Below, piece by piece: positions 25,602 to 34,358 of a stretch of 64,000 bases of DNA. The position numbers were made by a program, and so were the translations under genes. This DNA is from Mycobacterium sp. IDR2000157661 (GTDB lineage Bacteria > Actinomycetota > Actinomycetes > Mycobacteriales > Mycobacteriaceae): NCBI RefSeq assembly GCF_022317005.1, contig NZ_CP081006.1, positions 3,720,001 through 3,784,000 of the forward strand, given 5' to 3'. Each line of letters starts with the position of its first letter. Within the stretch, counting starts at the first letter, position 1. The notes under the pieces were generated by a model. That model was not told the DNA's origin and made no database searches. It worked only from the letters and a program-made list of their open reading frames with translations.

Positions 25602-26108
25602 TCAGTATGTGGTGTTCTCGACCTTCCGACTGCGCAGAGGTATCGCGTACCAGAACACGGCGAGCGCCACCAAGCTGAACGCGCCGGCGATCCAGGCCGA
25701 GGGGCGGTTGGCGACCGCGTCGAAGATGATCGTCGCCACCCCGGCAAGCGCGATGCCCAGCAACAGCGTGCCGACGATCGCATAGCGGTGCGCCCGGGAG
25801 ACCACCCTGTCGAGACGGTGTCTGCGGAACAGCACGCGGTGCATGCTCACCGGTGCGATGAGCAGCACGGTGGCTGAAATGGAGCAGGCCACGGTGATGA
25901 GGTAGACCGTGCGCATCACCGAGTCCAGACTCGAGAAGCGGTCCGAGAACGGCAGGATGAGCAGGAAGCCGGTGAGCAGCTGGACACCGGTCTGCGCGAC
26001 CCGCAGCTCCTGCAACAGGCTCGACCAGTTGCGGTCGAGCCGCTCCGCCTCTGTCTCGGCACGGTCGCTGGCCCAAGGCTCGGCGGGGCTCGGCTGCTCG
26101 TAGTCCAC
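25602..26108 (-). CDS. DUF6328-family membrane protein
   Basis: A 168-aa protein with a charged cytoplasmic N-terminus (ASDRAETEAERLDRNWSSLLQELRVAQTGVQLLTGFLLILPF, the family signature) and four hydrophobic segments at about residues 45-62, 70-95, 115-135 and 140-160. No enzymatic residues are recognised; the role in the membrane is unknown. GTG 26108 was preferred over a TTG seven codons upstream. It is divergent from the xylulokinase gene with a 62-bp gap and 36 bp upstream of the DoxX-like gene, possibly one transcript. Confidence 0.75.
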   Translation of the reverse strand: MDYEQPSPAEPWASDRAETEAERLDRNWSSLLQELRVAQTGVQLLTGFLLILPFSDRFSSLDSVMRTVYLITVACSISATVLLIAPVSMHRVLFRRHRLDRVVSRAHRYAIVGTLLLGIALAGVATIIFDAVANRPSAWIAGAFSLVALAVFWYAIPLRSRKVENTTY

Positions 26109-26170
26109 ACCCGATTGTCCCTGACGCAACGACGTCTACGCGGAGTACACACCGGAGTACGTTCGAAACC

Positions 26171-27568
26171 GTGGCTCTGGTCGCCGGGATCGACTCGTCT
26201 ACGCAGTCCTGCAAGGTCTTGGTCTGCGACGCCGACTCCGGCGCGACCGTCCGGTCGGCGTCGTCGCCGCATCCCAGCGGTACGGAGGTCGACCCGCAGT
26301 CCTGGTGGTCGGCGCTGCAGTCCGCGATCACCGCCGCAGGCGGGCTCGACGACGTCGCGGCGGTGTCGGTCGCCGCGCAGCAACACGGCATGGTGTGCCT
26401 CGACGTCCACGGCCAGGTGGTACGAGACGCGTTGCTGTGGAACGACATTCGATCCAGTGAGGCGGCTGTCCAGCTCACGCGGGAGCTGGGCGGGCCGCAC
26501 GAGTGGGCGAACCGAGTGGGTGTCGTGCCCGTCGCGGCCGTCACCGCGACGAAGCTGCGGTGGCTCGCCGATCACGAGCCCGCGCACGCGGACGCCACGG
26601 CGGCGGTGTGCCTGCCGCACGACTGGTTGACGTGGCGGTTGAGCGGTTCGTCGGACATCGCCGACCTCAGCACGGACCGCAGCGACGCCAGTGGAACGGG
26701 CTACTACTGCGCGGAGCGCGGCGCGTACCTGCCCGACATCCTCGAGTCGGCCATGCGCGGCAGGCGCCCCGCGGTGCCCGTCGTACTCGGTCCCAACGAC
26801 GCGGCCGGCCACGCTCAGTTCGGTGCGGTGTTGGGCCCCGGCGCCGGTGACAACGCCGCGGCCGCCCTTGGTCTCGGCGCGCGACCGGGCGACTGTGTGG
26901 TGTCGCTGGGTACTTCGGGGGTGGTCAGCGCCGTCGGTGAGGTGGCGCCGCGCGATCCGGAGGGCATCGTCGCGGCGTTCGCGGACGCGACGGGCAGGCA
27001 GCTGCCGTTGGTGTGCACCCTCAATGGTGCACCTGTGCTGGGCGCGGTCGCGACGATGCTGGGCGTCGACTTCGACGAGTTCGACCGGCTGGCCTTGTCG
27101 GCGCCGCCGGGTGCCGACGGGTTGACCGTTGTGCCCTACTTCGAGGGCGAACGCTCGCCGAACCTGCCGAACGCCAACGGGGCCTTCCACGGTGTTACGA
27201 CGCGAAATCTGCTGCCCGCCAACATCGCCCGCGCCGCAGTCGAAGGACTGCTGGCCTCGATGTCCTACTGCATCGGCAAGATCACCGACCACGGTGTCGA
27301 CGTGCAACGCATCATGCTGACCGGTGGGGGAGCCCGGTCGGAGGCGGTGCGCCGGATGGCGCCGGCGATCCTGGGAATGACCGTGCATGTGCCGACACCG
27401 GCGGAATACGTCGCGCTGGGTGCTGCCCGGCAAGCCGCCTGGGTGCTCGCGCAGGCGGATGCGCCGCCGCCGTGGTCGTTCGGTATCACGGCGACCTACC
27501 ACGCCGAGGCAACTCCCGTCGTGCTCGACCAGTATCGGGCGGCGCAACCCCTGACTCTCGGGCAGTGA
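26171..27568 (+). CDS. xylB: Xylulokinase-type FGGY carbohydrate kinase
   Basis: A 465-aa FGGY kinase. N-terminal phosphate loop GIDSSTQSCKVLVCD, substrate-region AQQHGMVCLD and LLWNDIRSSE, then LPHDWLTWRLSG, the adenine-binding VSLGTSGVV and the C-terminal LTGGGARSEAVRRMAPAILG. The QQHG motif is typical of xylulokinases, which phosphorylate D-xylulose; other ketoses or polyols are possible because no xylose isomerase or transporter is nearby. It starts at GTG and is probably monocistronic. Confidence 0.85.
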   Translation: MALVAGIDSSTQSCKVLVCDADSGATVRSASSPHPSGTEVDPQSWWSALQSAITAAGGLDDVAAVSVAAQQHGMVCLDVHGQVVRDALLWNDIRSSEAAVQLTRELGGPHEWANRVGVVPVAAVTATKLRWLADHEPAHADATAAVCLPHDWLTWRLSGSSDIADLSTDRSDASGTGYYCAERGAYLPDILESAMRGRRPAVPVVLGPNDAAGHAQFGAVLGPGAGDNAAAALGLGARPGDCVVSLGTSGVVSAVGEVAPRDPEGIVAAFADATGRQLPLVCTLNGAPVLGAVATMLGVDFDEFDRLALSAPPGADGLTVVPYFEGERSPNLPNANGAFHGVTTRNLLPANIARAAVEGLLASMSYCIGKITDHGVDVQRIMLTGGGARSEAVRRMAPAILGMTVHVPTPAEYVALGAARQAAWVLAQADAPPPWSFGITATYHAEATPVVLDQYRAAQPLTLGQ

Positions 27569-27669
27569 CGCTCCGCTGAAACGGTTCACGACAGCGCGGC
27601 CGACGCTGGACCGCCGGCTCGCGGATTGGGCGAGCCGCGTTGTGACCGGCGTCATTGATGGGACCCCGT

Positions 27670-27725
27670 GACTTAGGGCATGCTAACTTCTTTGCAAACG
27701 CTTTGACTAAGGGTGTCCTAACTTC
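27670..27725 (+). promoter_or_regulatory. Two direct 21-bp boxes resembling IdeR/DtxR sites
   Basis: GACTTAGGGCATGCTAACTTC (27670-27690, quoted less one base: ACTTAGGGCATGCTAACTTC) and its partner at 27705-27725 (ACTAAGGGTGTCCTAACTTC) match at 16 of those 20 positions. The first keeps TTAGG and GCTAAC half-sites at DtxR-box spacing, matching 13 of 18 positions of the IdeR consensus. The second abuts the ATG at 27726. Iron-dependent control of the following small operon is an inference. Confidence 0.45.
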
Positions 27726-27956
27726 ATGACCGATGTCGAATTCTCCTACGACCTCACGCTCGACGAGGTGCGGCGGCGTGCGGCCGTCCTCGAGGCGCTG
27801 GAAGCCGACTGGGATCCGGCCGCCGCGCTGGCCGGCGAGCAACTCGCCCACGACCTGCTGTACTCGGGCCTCGACCAGGAGCAGCAGCGCGTATACGACG
27901 AACTCGTGCGCGCAGGTGTCCTGCCCGCCAGGACGGTGCGGCATGCTGCCGATTGA
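27726..27956 (+). CDS. Small acidic DUF6400-type protein
   Basis: A 76-aa acidic, helical protein (FSYDLTLDEVRRRAAVLEALEADWDPAAALAGEQLAHDLLYSGL) resembling the uncharacterised DUF6400 family. There is no signal peptide or cysteine. The ATG directly follows a repeated box that could be a metal-regulator operator. The stop lies inside the next ORF (14-bp overlap), so the two small proteins are likely co-translated and may work together. Confidence 0.68.
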   Translation: MTDVEFSYDLTLDEVRRRAAVLEALEADWDPAAALAGEQLAHDLLYSGLDQEQQRVYDELVRAGVLPARTVRHAAD

Positions 27957-28161
27957 TCCCACCGCGGACCGGGCGCGGCGGGCGTGGTTCGAGTGCCCGA
28001 GCTGTCGCCACGGTTCGGGCTGCGCGGACTGCGCAAGCCGGCTCAACTGTTCGCACCACTGGCAGTACCTACTGAGCAACGAGGCCACCGTGGTGCACCT
28101 GCAGTGTCCGACGTGCGGCCACCTCTGGTCGACCGACACGCGCCACCGCCGGGCCGCCTGA
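27943..28161 (+). CDS. Small Cys-rich zinc-ribbon protein
   Basis: A 72-aa protein with four CxxC/CxxxC-type motifs: CPSCRHGSGCADCASRLNC in the first half and LQCPTCGHLWSTDT near the end, giving seven Cys plus two adjacent His (CSHHWQYL). This could bind one or two Zn ions or Fe. The ATG at 27943 overlaps the preceding acidic protein. No known family is recognised. Given the upstream box, metal homeostasis or a small redox/adaptor role is a reasonable guess only. Confidence 0.65.
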   Translation: MLPIDPTADRARRAWFECPSCRHGSGCADCASRLNCSHHWQYLLSNEATVVHLQCPTCGHLWSTDTRHRRAA

Positions 28162-28162
28162 G

Positions 28163-29083
28163 CTAGCGACTCGCTTCGGGCCGCGGCCACGGCGGGCGCG
28201 GCAACGACGCCCCGCCGGTCGGCCGCATGCGGTCCAGGGCCACCCGCAGAGGCGACCAGGTCGCGCGCCCACGCCGGGCGACCGCGTAGGCGGTCAGCAC
28301 CACCTCCGGTTCCTTGAGCGGGAGCACCTTGACCCCCTCGCGGGTCGGTCTGCCGATCGGCAGCAGGCCGACGCCGTAACCCGCCACGATGAGGTCCTCG
28401 ACGAGGTCGAGGCTGTCGATCTGGTGCGCGATGCGGGGCGTGAAGCCGGCCAGCGCCGCCAGGGTGCGGACCGCGGCCTCGTCAGCGGTGTTGCGCGAGT
28501 TGACGATCCACGTCTGGTCGGCGTAGGCGGCGATGTCGGCCGGCCCGCAGGGGTAGCTGTCGGGAACACCGAGACCCCACGTGATCGACCACAACGGCTC
28601 GATCTGCAGGATCGGCCCCGGTGAGGCGGGCGCGAGGTTGTAGTCGTAGGTCAGCGCCAGGTCGAGGTCGTCGTCGTTCAGCAGTCGGAACGCCTCGAGG
28701 GGTTCGTGCTCGCTGACCACGAATTGCACCTTCGGATGAGCCGCCGCCAGGTCCGCGACGATCGGCAGCAGCGAGACACGGATACCGGTGGCGAAGCCGC
28801 CGATCCGAACGACGCCTGAGGGTTCGGCGTCCGGATCGAGGTCCAGTCGCGCACTGTCGACGGCGGCGAGGATCGTCACGGCGTGGTCGGCGAGTCGTCG
28901 GCCCGCCGGCGTCAGGCGCACGCGGCGACCATCCGGCTCGATCAGTTGGGCACCGGTTTCCCTTGCCAGAGCAGCGATCTGCTGCGAGACGGTCGACGTC
29001 GTGAGGTGGTGGGCGTCGGCGACGGCGCGCATCGAGCCCAGGCGCGACAGTGCGAGCAGCAACTGCAGCCGACGCACGTCCAC
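28163..29083 (-). CDS. LysR-family transcriptional regulator
   Basis: A 306-aa LTTR. The N-terminal winged helix reads VRRLQLLLALSRLGSMRAVADAHHLTTSTVSQQIAALARETGAQLIEP, followed by the usual VRLTPAGRRLADHA linker helix and a periplasmic-binding-like effector domain from about residue 92. It is transcribed divergently from an EamA transporter gene across 76 bp, the classic LTTR arrangement, so it probably controls that exporter and itself. The effector is unknown; an amino acid is plausible from the transporter type. GTG start. Confidence 0.9.
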   Translation of the reverse strand: MDVRRLQLLLALSRLGSMRAVADAHHLTTSTVSQQIAALARETGAQLIEPDGRRVRLTPAGRRLADHAVTILAAVDSARLDLDPDAEPSGVVRIGGFATGIRVSLLPIVADLAAAHPKVQFVVSEHEPLEAFRLLNDDDLDLALTYDYNLAPASPGPILQIEPLWSITWGLGVPDSYPCGPADIAAYADQTWIVNSRNTADEAAVRTLAALAGFTPRIAHQIDSLDLVEDLIVAGYGVGLLPIGRPTREGVKVLPLKEPEVVLTAYAVARRGRATWSPLRVALDRMRPTGGASLPRPPWPRPEASR

Positions 29084-29126
29084 GGTGTGGATTGTTCAGG
29101 AAAGGCGAACGGTATGTCCATCGAAA

Positions 29127-29140
29127 TCACGTGGACGTGA
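29127..29140. promoter_or_regulatory. Inverted repeat between lysR and eamA
   Basis: TCACGT-GG-ACGTGA is a perfect 6-bp inverted repeat 20 bp upstream of the eamA ATG and 43 bp from the lysR start. It lies in the only intergenic space of the divergent pair, so it is a reasonable LysR binding site, though it does not exactly follow the T-N11-A form. Confidence 0.45.
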
Positions 29141-29159
29141 ATGGTGGTGCTGCCGTTCA

Positions 29160-30035
29160 ATGCGGGACATGACCGGACAGGTGCGGGCGGGCGCGCTGAT
29201 GGCAGTGGCGTCGATGCTGTGCGTGCAGACCGGACTCGCACTTGCGGTGACGTTGATCGACCGCATCGGAGTCGAGGGCGCGGCCTGGTTGCGCCTGGCG
29301 TGGGCCGGCGTGCTGATCCTCGTCATCGTGCGGCCGCGACGGGCGGCGTTCAGCGGGGCCACCTTCCGCACCTGCGTGGTGCTCGGCGTAGTGACCTCAG
29401 CCATCACACTGCTGTTCATGGCTGCGCTCGAGCGGATACCGCTGGGCACGGCGAGCGCGCTGGAGTTCCTTGGCCCACTCGGCGTCGCCGTCGCCCACGG
29501 CCGAGGCCCGCACCGCCTGTGGTGGCCGGGATTGGCCGCCGTCGGCGTACTGCTGTTGACCCAACCGTGGGCCGGTGCCGTGGATCCCGTCGGTGTGGTC
29601 TACGCGCTCGCCGCGGCCGCCTTCTGGGCCCTCTACATCCTGCTCACCCAGCGCGTCGGTGACTCGGTGGCCGGGATCAACGGCCTGGCGGTCTCGATGC
29701 CGGTCGCCGGTTTGGTGGCCACGGCGACGGTCGGGCACTCGGTGCTGCCCCGGATGACGCCCGAAATCCTCCTGATCGGAATCGGGTTGGCGATCCTGCT
29801 GCCGGTGGTCCCGTTCGCCCTGGAACTTCTGGCGTTGCGCAGGCTGACCACCGCCGCGTTCGGCACGTTGATGGCGCTGGAACCGGCGTTCGCCATGATG
29901 GTCGGCCTCATAGTGCTGCACCAGGTGCCGGGGCCGACGGGCGTGATGGGTCTGGCCCTCGTCGTGGTCGCCGGTATCGGCGCCGCGCGGGCCGGTGCCC
30001 GACGGCCGCCCGTGCCCGCCGAAGTCAACTCCTAA
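29160..30035 (+). CDS. EamA/RhtA-type drug/metabolite exporter
   Basis: A 291-aa inner-membrane protein with ten predicted spans and two EamA repeats, for example ALERIPLGTASALEFLGPLGVAV and LELLALRRLTTAAFGTLMALEPAFAMMVGLIVL. These features resemble RhtA, a threonine/homoserine exporter. Substrate is unproven. Start ATG 29160 (or 29169); the frame is open far upstream but that part is antisense to lysR. It converges with potC, overlapping by 4 bp. Confidence 0.87.
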   Translation: MRDMTGQVRAGALMAVASMLCVQTGLALAVTLIDRIGVEGAAWLRLAWAGVLILVIVRPRRAAFSGATFRTCVVLGVVTSAITLLFMAALERIPLGTASALEFLGPLGVAVAHGRGPHRLWWPGLAAVGVLLLTQPWAGAVDPVGVVYALAAAAFWALYILLTQRVGDSVAGINGLAVSMPVAGLVATATVGHSVLPRMTPEILLIGIGLAILLPVVPFALELLALRRLTTAAFGTLMALEPAFAMMVGLIVLHQVPGPTGVMGLALVVVAGIGAARAGARRPPVPAEVNS

Positions 30036-30898
30036 GTGTCGATGCGCTTGCGGCGGTACAGCGTGCCTGCCGCCAACAGGACCAGGCTGATCACCAGGAT
30101 GGCCGTGGCGAGCACGTTGATCTGCGGCGGCACAGCCGCTTTCACCGCCGCGTTGACGTAGAGCGGATACGTCACCGTCGATCCGCTGACGAAATAGGTG
30201 ATGATGAAGTCGTCGAGTGACAACGCGAACGACAGCATGGCCGCGGCGACGAGGCCGGGCACGATCAGCGGCAGCGTCACCCTGAAGAACGTCCGCGTCG
30301 GGCCGGCGCCGAGGTCCAGCGACGCGTCTTCGAGCGTCCAGTCGAAACCGCGCACCCGCGCCCGCACCGTCATCGCGATGAAGCTGACCTCGAATGCGAT
30401 GTGCGCCAGCACGATGGTCACGTATCCGGTCGCCCAGCCGAGGTCGAGGAACAGCACCAGCAGCGCAGCGCCCATCACCACCTCGGGCGCCGTCAGCGGC
30501 AGCACCAGGAACGTGTCGACCGCCCGCTGGCCCCGCCACCGCTGCCGCACCAGGGCGATGGCCACCAACGAGCCGAGCACCAGCGCGACGGCGGTGGACA
30601 CCGCCGCGACGTTGAGGCTCAACTGCAGCGCCTCGGTCAGCGCGGGATACTTGAACGGGTCGAGCCAGTTGTCGAGCGTGAAACCCTGCCAGGAGTAGTT
30701 GAACTTGCCCTGCGGGTTGTTGAAGGAGAACAGCACGATGACGAAGATCGGCAGGAACAGGTACAGCAACACCAGTCCGGCCACGGTCCGCAGCAGGATG
30801 TCGCCCCACTTCGGGGACCCCTTGACCGACTTCGCGGTGGTGGCCGGACCGATCGCGGTGGGCGCCGCGGCGGCGTGCAACGGATCGGCGGTCGTCAT
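30032..30898 (-). CDS. potC: Spermidine/putrescine ABC transporter permease PotC
   Basis: A 288-aa inner-membrane permease. After a 30-residue polar N-terminus come six spans and the EAA-type loop EDASLDLGAGPTRTFFRVTLPLIVPGL that contacts the ATPase. LSFALSLDDFIITYFVSGSTVTYPLYV is characteristic of PotC. It ends the pot operon (potA-potD-potB-potC in transcription order); its ATG overlaps the potB stop by 4 bp. The order with the binding protein between ATPase and permeases is common in actinobacteria. Confidence 0.93.
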   Translation of the reverse strand: MTTADPLHAAAAPTAIGPATTAKSVKGSPKWGDILLRTVAGLVLLYLFLPIFVIVLFSFNNPQGKFNYSWQGFTLDNWLDPFKYPALTEALQLSLNVAAVSTAVALVLGSLVAIALVRQRWRGQRAVDTFLVLPLTAPEVVMGAALLVLFLDLGWATGYVTIVLAHIAFEVSFIAMTVRARVRGFDWTLEDASLDLGAGPTRTFFRVTLPLIVPGLVAAAMLSFALSLDDFIITYFVSGSTVTYPLYVNAAVKAAVPPQINVLATAILVISLVLLAAGTLYRRKRIDT

Positions 30899-31782
30899 AC
30901 CAGATCCTCCGTGCCCAGCGCGCGGGTGTAGAGCAGCACGCCGACCAGGATGATGGCCATCAGCACCATGCTCAACGCCGCCGCCGCCGGATAGTCCTTG
31001 ACCACCAGGAACTGCTGCTGGATCACGTTGCCGATCATCGTCGTCTGTGTGCTGCCCAGGTACTCGGCGTTGATGAAGTCGCCTGCGGCCGGGATGAACA
31101 CCAGCAGGCTGCCTGCCAGTAGACCCGGGATCGACAGCGGCAGAATCACTTTGGTGAAGCTGCGGGTGTTCGACGAATACAGGTCCCTTGAGGCTTCTAT
31201 CAGCCGCGGATCGATCTTCTCCAAGCTGACGTACAGGGGCAGGATCATGAAGATGATCCAGTTGTAGGTGAGCCCGCCGATCACCGCCCAGCTCGTCGAC
31301 AGCAGTCGCCCGTCGCTGGGCAGCAGGCCGATGGTGTCGAGGGCGCTGACCACCCAACCGTCGTCGGCCAGAATGGTTTTCCACGCGATCGTGCGGATCA
31401 GGAACGTCACGAAGAACGGCAGGATCACCAACCCGAGGATCAGGTTCTTGAAGCGGCCTGCCTTGAACGCGATAACGTAGGCCAGCGGGAAGCTCAGCAC
31501 GATGCACAGCGCCGTCGCGGTGAGGGCGTAGCCGAAGGAGCGCAGGATCTGGTCCTGGAAGCGGGTGAACGCGTCGAGGTAGTTGCCGAAGTCCCACGAG
31601 AACGTCAGTGTCGGAAGAAAGAACGAACCGGACGTCGAGGACAGCGACGTGCGTGCCAGCGAGATGAACGGCACCACGAAGAACACCGCGAGGTAGGCAA
31701 GCGCGGGCAGGATCATCAGGTACGGCGCGATCCTGCTGCGCCGGCGGCCGCTGGTGGCAACCCCTGCCATCATGCTCCTCAC
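30895..31782 (-). CDS. potB: Spermidine/putrescine ABC transporter permease PotB
   Basis: A 295-aa permease with six predicted spans. It starts with a basic segment (GRRRSRIAPYLMILPALAYLAVFF) and has the EAA loop IEASRDLYSSNTRSFTKVILPLSIPGLLAG and PAAGDFINAEYLGS typical of PotB. It forms the membrane channel with PotC. The GTG at 31782 is listed, but the tandem ATGs at 31773 and 31770 follow AGGAG too closely for the first, so the exact start is uncertain. 17 bp separate it from potD. Confidence 0.92.
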   Translation of the reverse strand: MRSMMAGVATSGRRRSRIAPYLMILPALAYLAVFFVVPFISLARTSLSSTSGSFFLPTLTFSWDFGNYLDAFTRFQDQILRSFGYALTATALCIVLSFPLAYVIAFKAGRFKNLILGLVILPFFVTFLIRTIAWKTILADDGWVVSALDTIGLLPSDGRLLSTSWAVIGGLTYNWIIFMILPLYVSLEKIDPRLIEASRDLYSSNTRSFTKVILPLSIPGLLAGSLLVFIPAAGDFINAEYLGSTQTTMIGNVIQQQFLVVKDYPAAAALSMVLMAIILVGVLLYTRALGTEDLV

Positions 31783-31799
31783 GTCCGCAGCGCCATGGG

Positions 31800-32981
31800 T
31801 TAGGCGCCGGTGACTGCCGCGTACGCGGTGTAGATGTTCTGGGTCAGTTCATCGCTCAGCGGCGACCATGCCTTGCTCCGGTCGAGGATGTCCTGCGGAG
31901 GGTTGATCAGCGCGTTGTTCGCCACCCCGGGATCGACCTTGTTGAGTTCATCGGTCATATCCGACAGCACCGGCACGAACTGAGTGAAGGCGATCAACCT
32001 GGCGTAGTTCGGTCGGTCGTAGATGTAGTTGATCCACGCCTCGGCGGCGTTCTGATTCTGCGTCGTGTAGGGAATCACCATGGTGTCGACGAAGGTGGTG
32101 CCACCGGCGTCGGGAACGATGAATCTCAGATCGGGATCGTCGGCCTGCAACTGCACCACGTCACCCGAATAGGCCTGCGCCACCAACAAATTACCTGCGG
32201 CGAGGTCTTCGGTGTAGTCGTTGCCGGTGAAGCTGCGGATCTGACCCCGGTCCTTCTGCTCGCGGACGACGTCGATCGCCTTCTGCACGTTCTCCATCGA
32301 CGGATCCTGCACGAAGCTGCCTTGGGACAACATGATCATTCCGAGTCCGTCGCGCGCGTCCGAGAACAGGCTCACCCGACCTCGGAAGGCGGGATCCCAC
32401 AAGTCTTCGACTTTGGTGATGTCTCGACCTGTCGCCGCCCGGTTGTACGCCAGACCGACCAAACCCGACATGTACGGTGCTGCGTAGTTGCCGTCGATGC
32501 CGCCGTCGAGCAGATTGCGACGGACATTGCTCTTGTTCGGAACTCCGGAGTCACTGATCTCGTTGAGCCACTTGAGGTTCTGCAGGCGAGCCGCCATGAA
32601 GCTGGTCGGTACCACCAGATCGGCGCCGATGTCCTGTTTGCGTGACAACGGTTCTCGGTTCTTGGCGAACCACTCCTCGTTGTCGTTGAAGTCTTCCTTG
32701 TAGTCGACGGTGATGCCGGATGCCTGCTGAAAGCCCGCGATGAAGCCGTCGGCCATGTACAGCGGCCAGTTCGACACCCGCACCGTACCGCTGGCGGGCC
32801 CGCCGTCCTGGGTGGTGGTGCTCGAGGTGTTGCTCTCCGAACCGCACGCCGTGAGAAGCGACGGGCCGAACGCCAGTGCGGCAGCGGCTGCGGCGCCTCC
32901 GCCGATGAAGCGCCGGCGGGACGTGCGGTTGGTGGCGAGGCGGGCCGGCAGGCGGGGGTCCAGTTCGTTCTGGATGGGCAT
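31800..32981 (-). CDS. potD: Polyamine-binding lipoprotein PotD
   Basis: A 393-aa extracytoplasmic solute-binding lipoprotein. A twin-arginine-type signal (SRRRFIGGGAAAAAALAFG) ends in lipobox LTAC (Cys about residue 46), suggesting Tat export with lipid anchoring. The mature part is a family-1 polyamine-binding fold: VRVSNWPLYMADG, DYKEDFNDNEEWFAK, DLVVPTSFMAARL, GLVGLAYNR, LRFIVPDAGGTTFVDTMVIPY. It delivers polyamines to PotBC. Start ATG 32981. Confidence 0.93.
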   Translation of the reverse strand: MPIQNELDPRLPARLATNRTSRRRFIGGGAAAAAALAFGPSLLTACGSESNTSSTTTQDGGPASGTVRVSNWPLYMADGFIAGFQQASGITVDYKEDFNDNEEWFAKNREPLSRKQDIGADLVVPTSFMAARLQNLKWLNEISDSGVPNKSNVRRNLLDGGIDGNYAAPYMSGLVGLAYNRAATGRDITKVEDLWDPAFRGRVSLFSDARDGLGMIMLSQGSFVQDPSMENVQKAIDVVREQKDRGQIRSFTGNDYTEDLAAGNLLVAQAYSGDVVQLQADDPDLRFIVPDAGGTTFVDTMVIPYTTQNQNAAEAWINYIYDRPNYARLIAFTQFVPVLSDMTDELNKVDPGVANNALINPPQDILDRSKAWSPLSDELTQNIYTAYAAVTGA

Positions 32982-33046
32982 GGCGACTGTGCCTTTCGTC
33001 AGGGGTAGGGAAGGGGAGTGCGTCGGTGAGGCCGGGTCGCGTCGCC

Positions 33047-34255
33047 TCAGGAGTCGTCGAGCATGTCCTCGAGGTCCTCGGTGGTGGGGATGTCGGCCGC
33101 GGGCAGCACCAGCGACGCTTCCGGGGCCCAGCAGACGTGCACCTCGTCGCCGGGACGCAGCAGCGGCAGTTTCTGTTCGGGACCGATGTGCGCCACGATC
33201 GGTGAGCCGTCCGGGGCAACCAGCGACAGCCGCACCACGGCTCCCTGGAAGGTCAGGTCGGTCACGGTGGCGCGCACCGCCGCGACCTCGCTGCCCGGCG
33301 GGTCTTGTGAGAGCGCGGAGACGCGCACCCGCTCGGGGCGGACCATCAGCGTCGCATGCCCGCCTGGCTCGATCGTGGTATCGCCGGGGCGTGCCTGTAC
33401 TTCCGTGCCGAGCACCTCCACCTCGACGAAGTCGCGGTTGGCGCGACCGGTCCTCCTGCCGGTCCACAGATTGGCCTGGCCGATGAAGCCGGCCACGAAC
33501 ACCGTCGATGGCCGGTCGTAGATCTCGTGTGGGGTGCCGATCTGATCGACGTTGCCTGCGTTCATGACGGCGATGCGGTCGCTCATGGTGAGAGCTTCCT
33601 CCTGATCGTGCGTCACGTAGACGAACGTGATGCCGACCTCGCGCTGAATGCGCTTGAGTTCGAACTGCATCGCGTGGCGGAGCTTGAGGTCCAGCGCGCC
33701 GAGCGGCTCGTCGAGCAGCAGCGCGCTCGGGTAGTTCACCAGCGCGCGCGCCAGCGCCACCCGCTGCTGCTGGCCGCCGGACAGCTGGCCCGGTTTGCGA
33801 TCGGCGAAGTCGGTGAGCCGCACGATCTCCAGCAGTTCGCCGACCCGCTTGCGAACCTGGGACTTGTCCAGCTTCTTGCTGCGGGGTCCGTAGGCGACGT
33901 TGTCCCACACCGACATGTGCGGGAACAAGGCGTAGTGCTGGAAGACGGTGTTGACGTTGCGCTTGTGCGGCGACACCCTCGAGACGTCGACCCCTTCGAG
34001 CCGGATCGCCCCCGCGGTGGGGCTCTCGAATCCTGCGATCATCCGCAGCGTGGTGGTCTTGCCGCAGCCCGACGGGCCGAGCATCGAGAAGAACTCACCC
34101 GAGGCGATGGAGAAGTCGGCTTCGGCGACGGCGACGTAATCGCCGAAGCGTTTCGTGACGTGGTCGATCTCGATGACCGGTAGGCCTTTGGCGCGTGCAG
34201 CGGTCCCGTCCTGTCCCGACGGGTTCTCGACGGCGGTGGTTCGTGAGCCGGTCAG
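33047..34255 (-). CDS. potA: Polyamine ABC transporter ATPase PotA (CTG start)
   Basis: A 402-aa ATPase driving the PotBCD importer. It has Walker A GPSGCGKTTT (residues about 60-69), Q-loop FQHYALFPHM, signature LSGGQQQRVALARAL, Walker B LLLDEPLGALD, H-loop VTHDQEEAL and a C-terminal TOBE regulatory domain from about residue 280. The first ATG (34084) lies just before Walker A and would delete strand-forming residues IEIDHVTKRFGDYVAVAEAD that are clearly in frame. The only fitting start upstream is a CTG at 34255, preceded at 6 bases by GGAGGA. There is no in-frame ATG, GTG or TTG before it. First gene of the pot operon. Confidence 0.88.
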   Translation of the reverse strand: MTGSRTTAVENPSGQDGTAARAKGLPVIEIDHVTKRFGDYVAVAEADFSIASGEFFSMLGPSGCGKTTTLRMIAGFESPTAGAIRLEGVDVSRVSPHKRNVNTVFQHYALFPHMSVWDNVAYGPRSKKLDKSQVRKRVGELLEIVRLTDFADRKPGQLSGGQQQRVALARALVNYPSALLLDEPLGALDLKLRHAMQFELKRIQREVGITFVYVTHDQEEALTMSDRIAVMNAGNVDQIGTPHEIYDRPSTVFVAGFIGQANLWTGRRTGRANRDFVEVEVLGTEVQARPGDTTIEPGGHATLMVRPERVRVSALSQDPPGSEVAAVRATVTDLTFQGAVVRLSLVAPDGSPIVAHIGPEQKLPLLRPGDEVHVCWAPEASLVLPAADIPTTEDLEDMLDDS

Positions 34256-34270
34256 TGCGGATCCTCCTCG
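34254..34270 (-). promoter_or_regulatory. Strong Shine-Dalgarno serving a CTG start of potA
   Basis: On the minus strand GAGGAGGATCCGCA precedes CTG (34255). The GAGGAGG core with 6-7 base spacing is an excellent ribosome site and supports CTG initiation, or an ATG/GTG mutated to CTG in this strain. Confidence 0.7.
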
Positions 34271-34358
34271 AGCAGCTCCCCGGAATGCTGTGGGTAAACA
34301 ATCGCGGATAGTCCCGACCTTCGCAAGTGAATCCGCAACGAATTAACATTCCTACAAT

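Noticed and set aside
29397..30809. 470-aa minus-strand ORF across eamA and potC
   Set aside because: It is out of frame with potC and antisense to eamA; low-complexity Arg/Gly composition.
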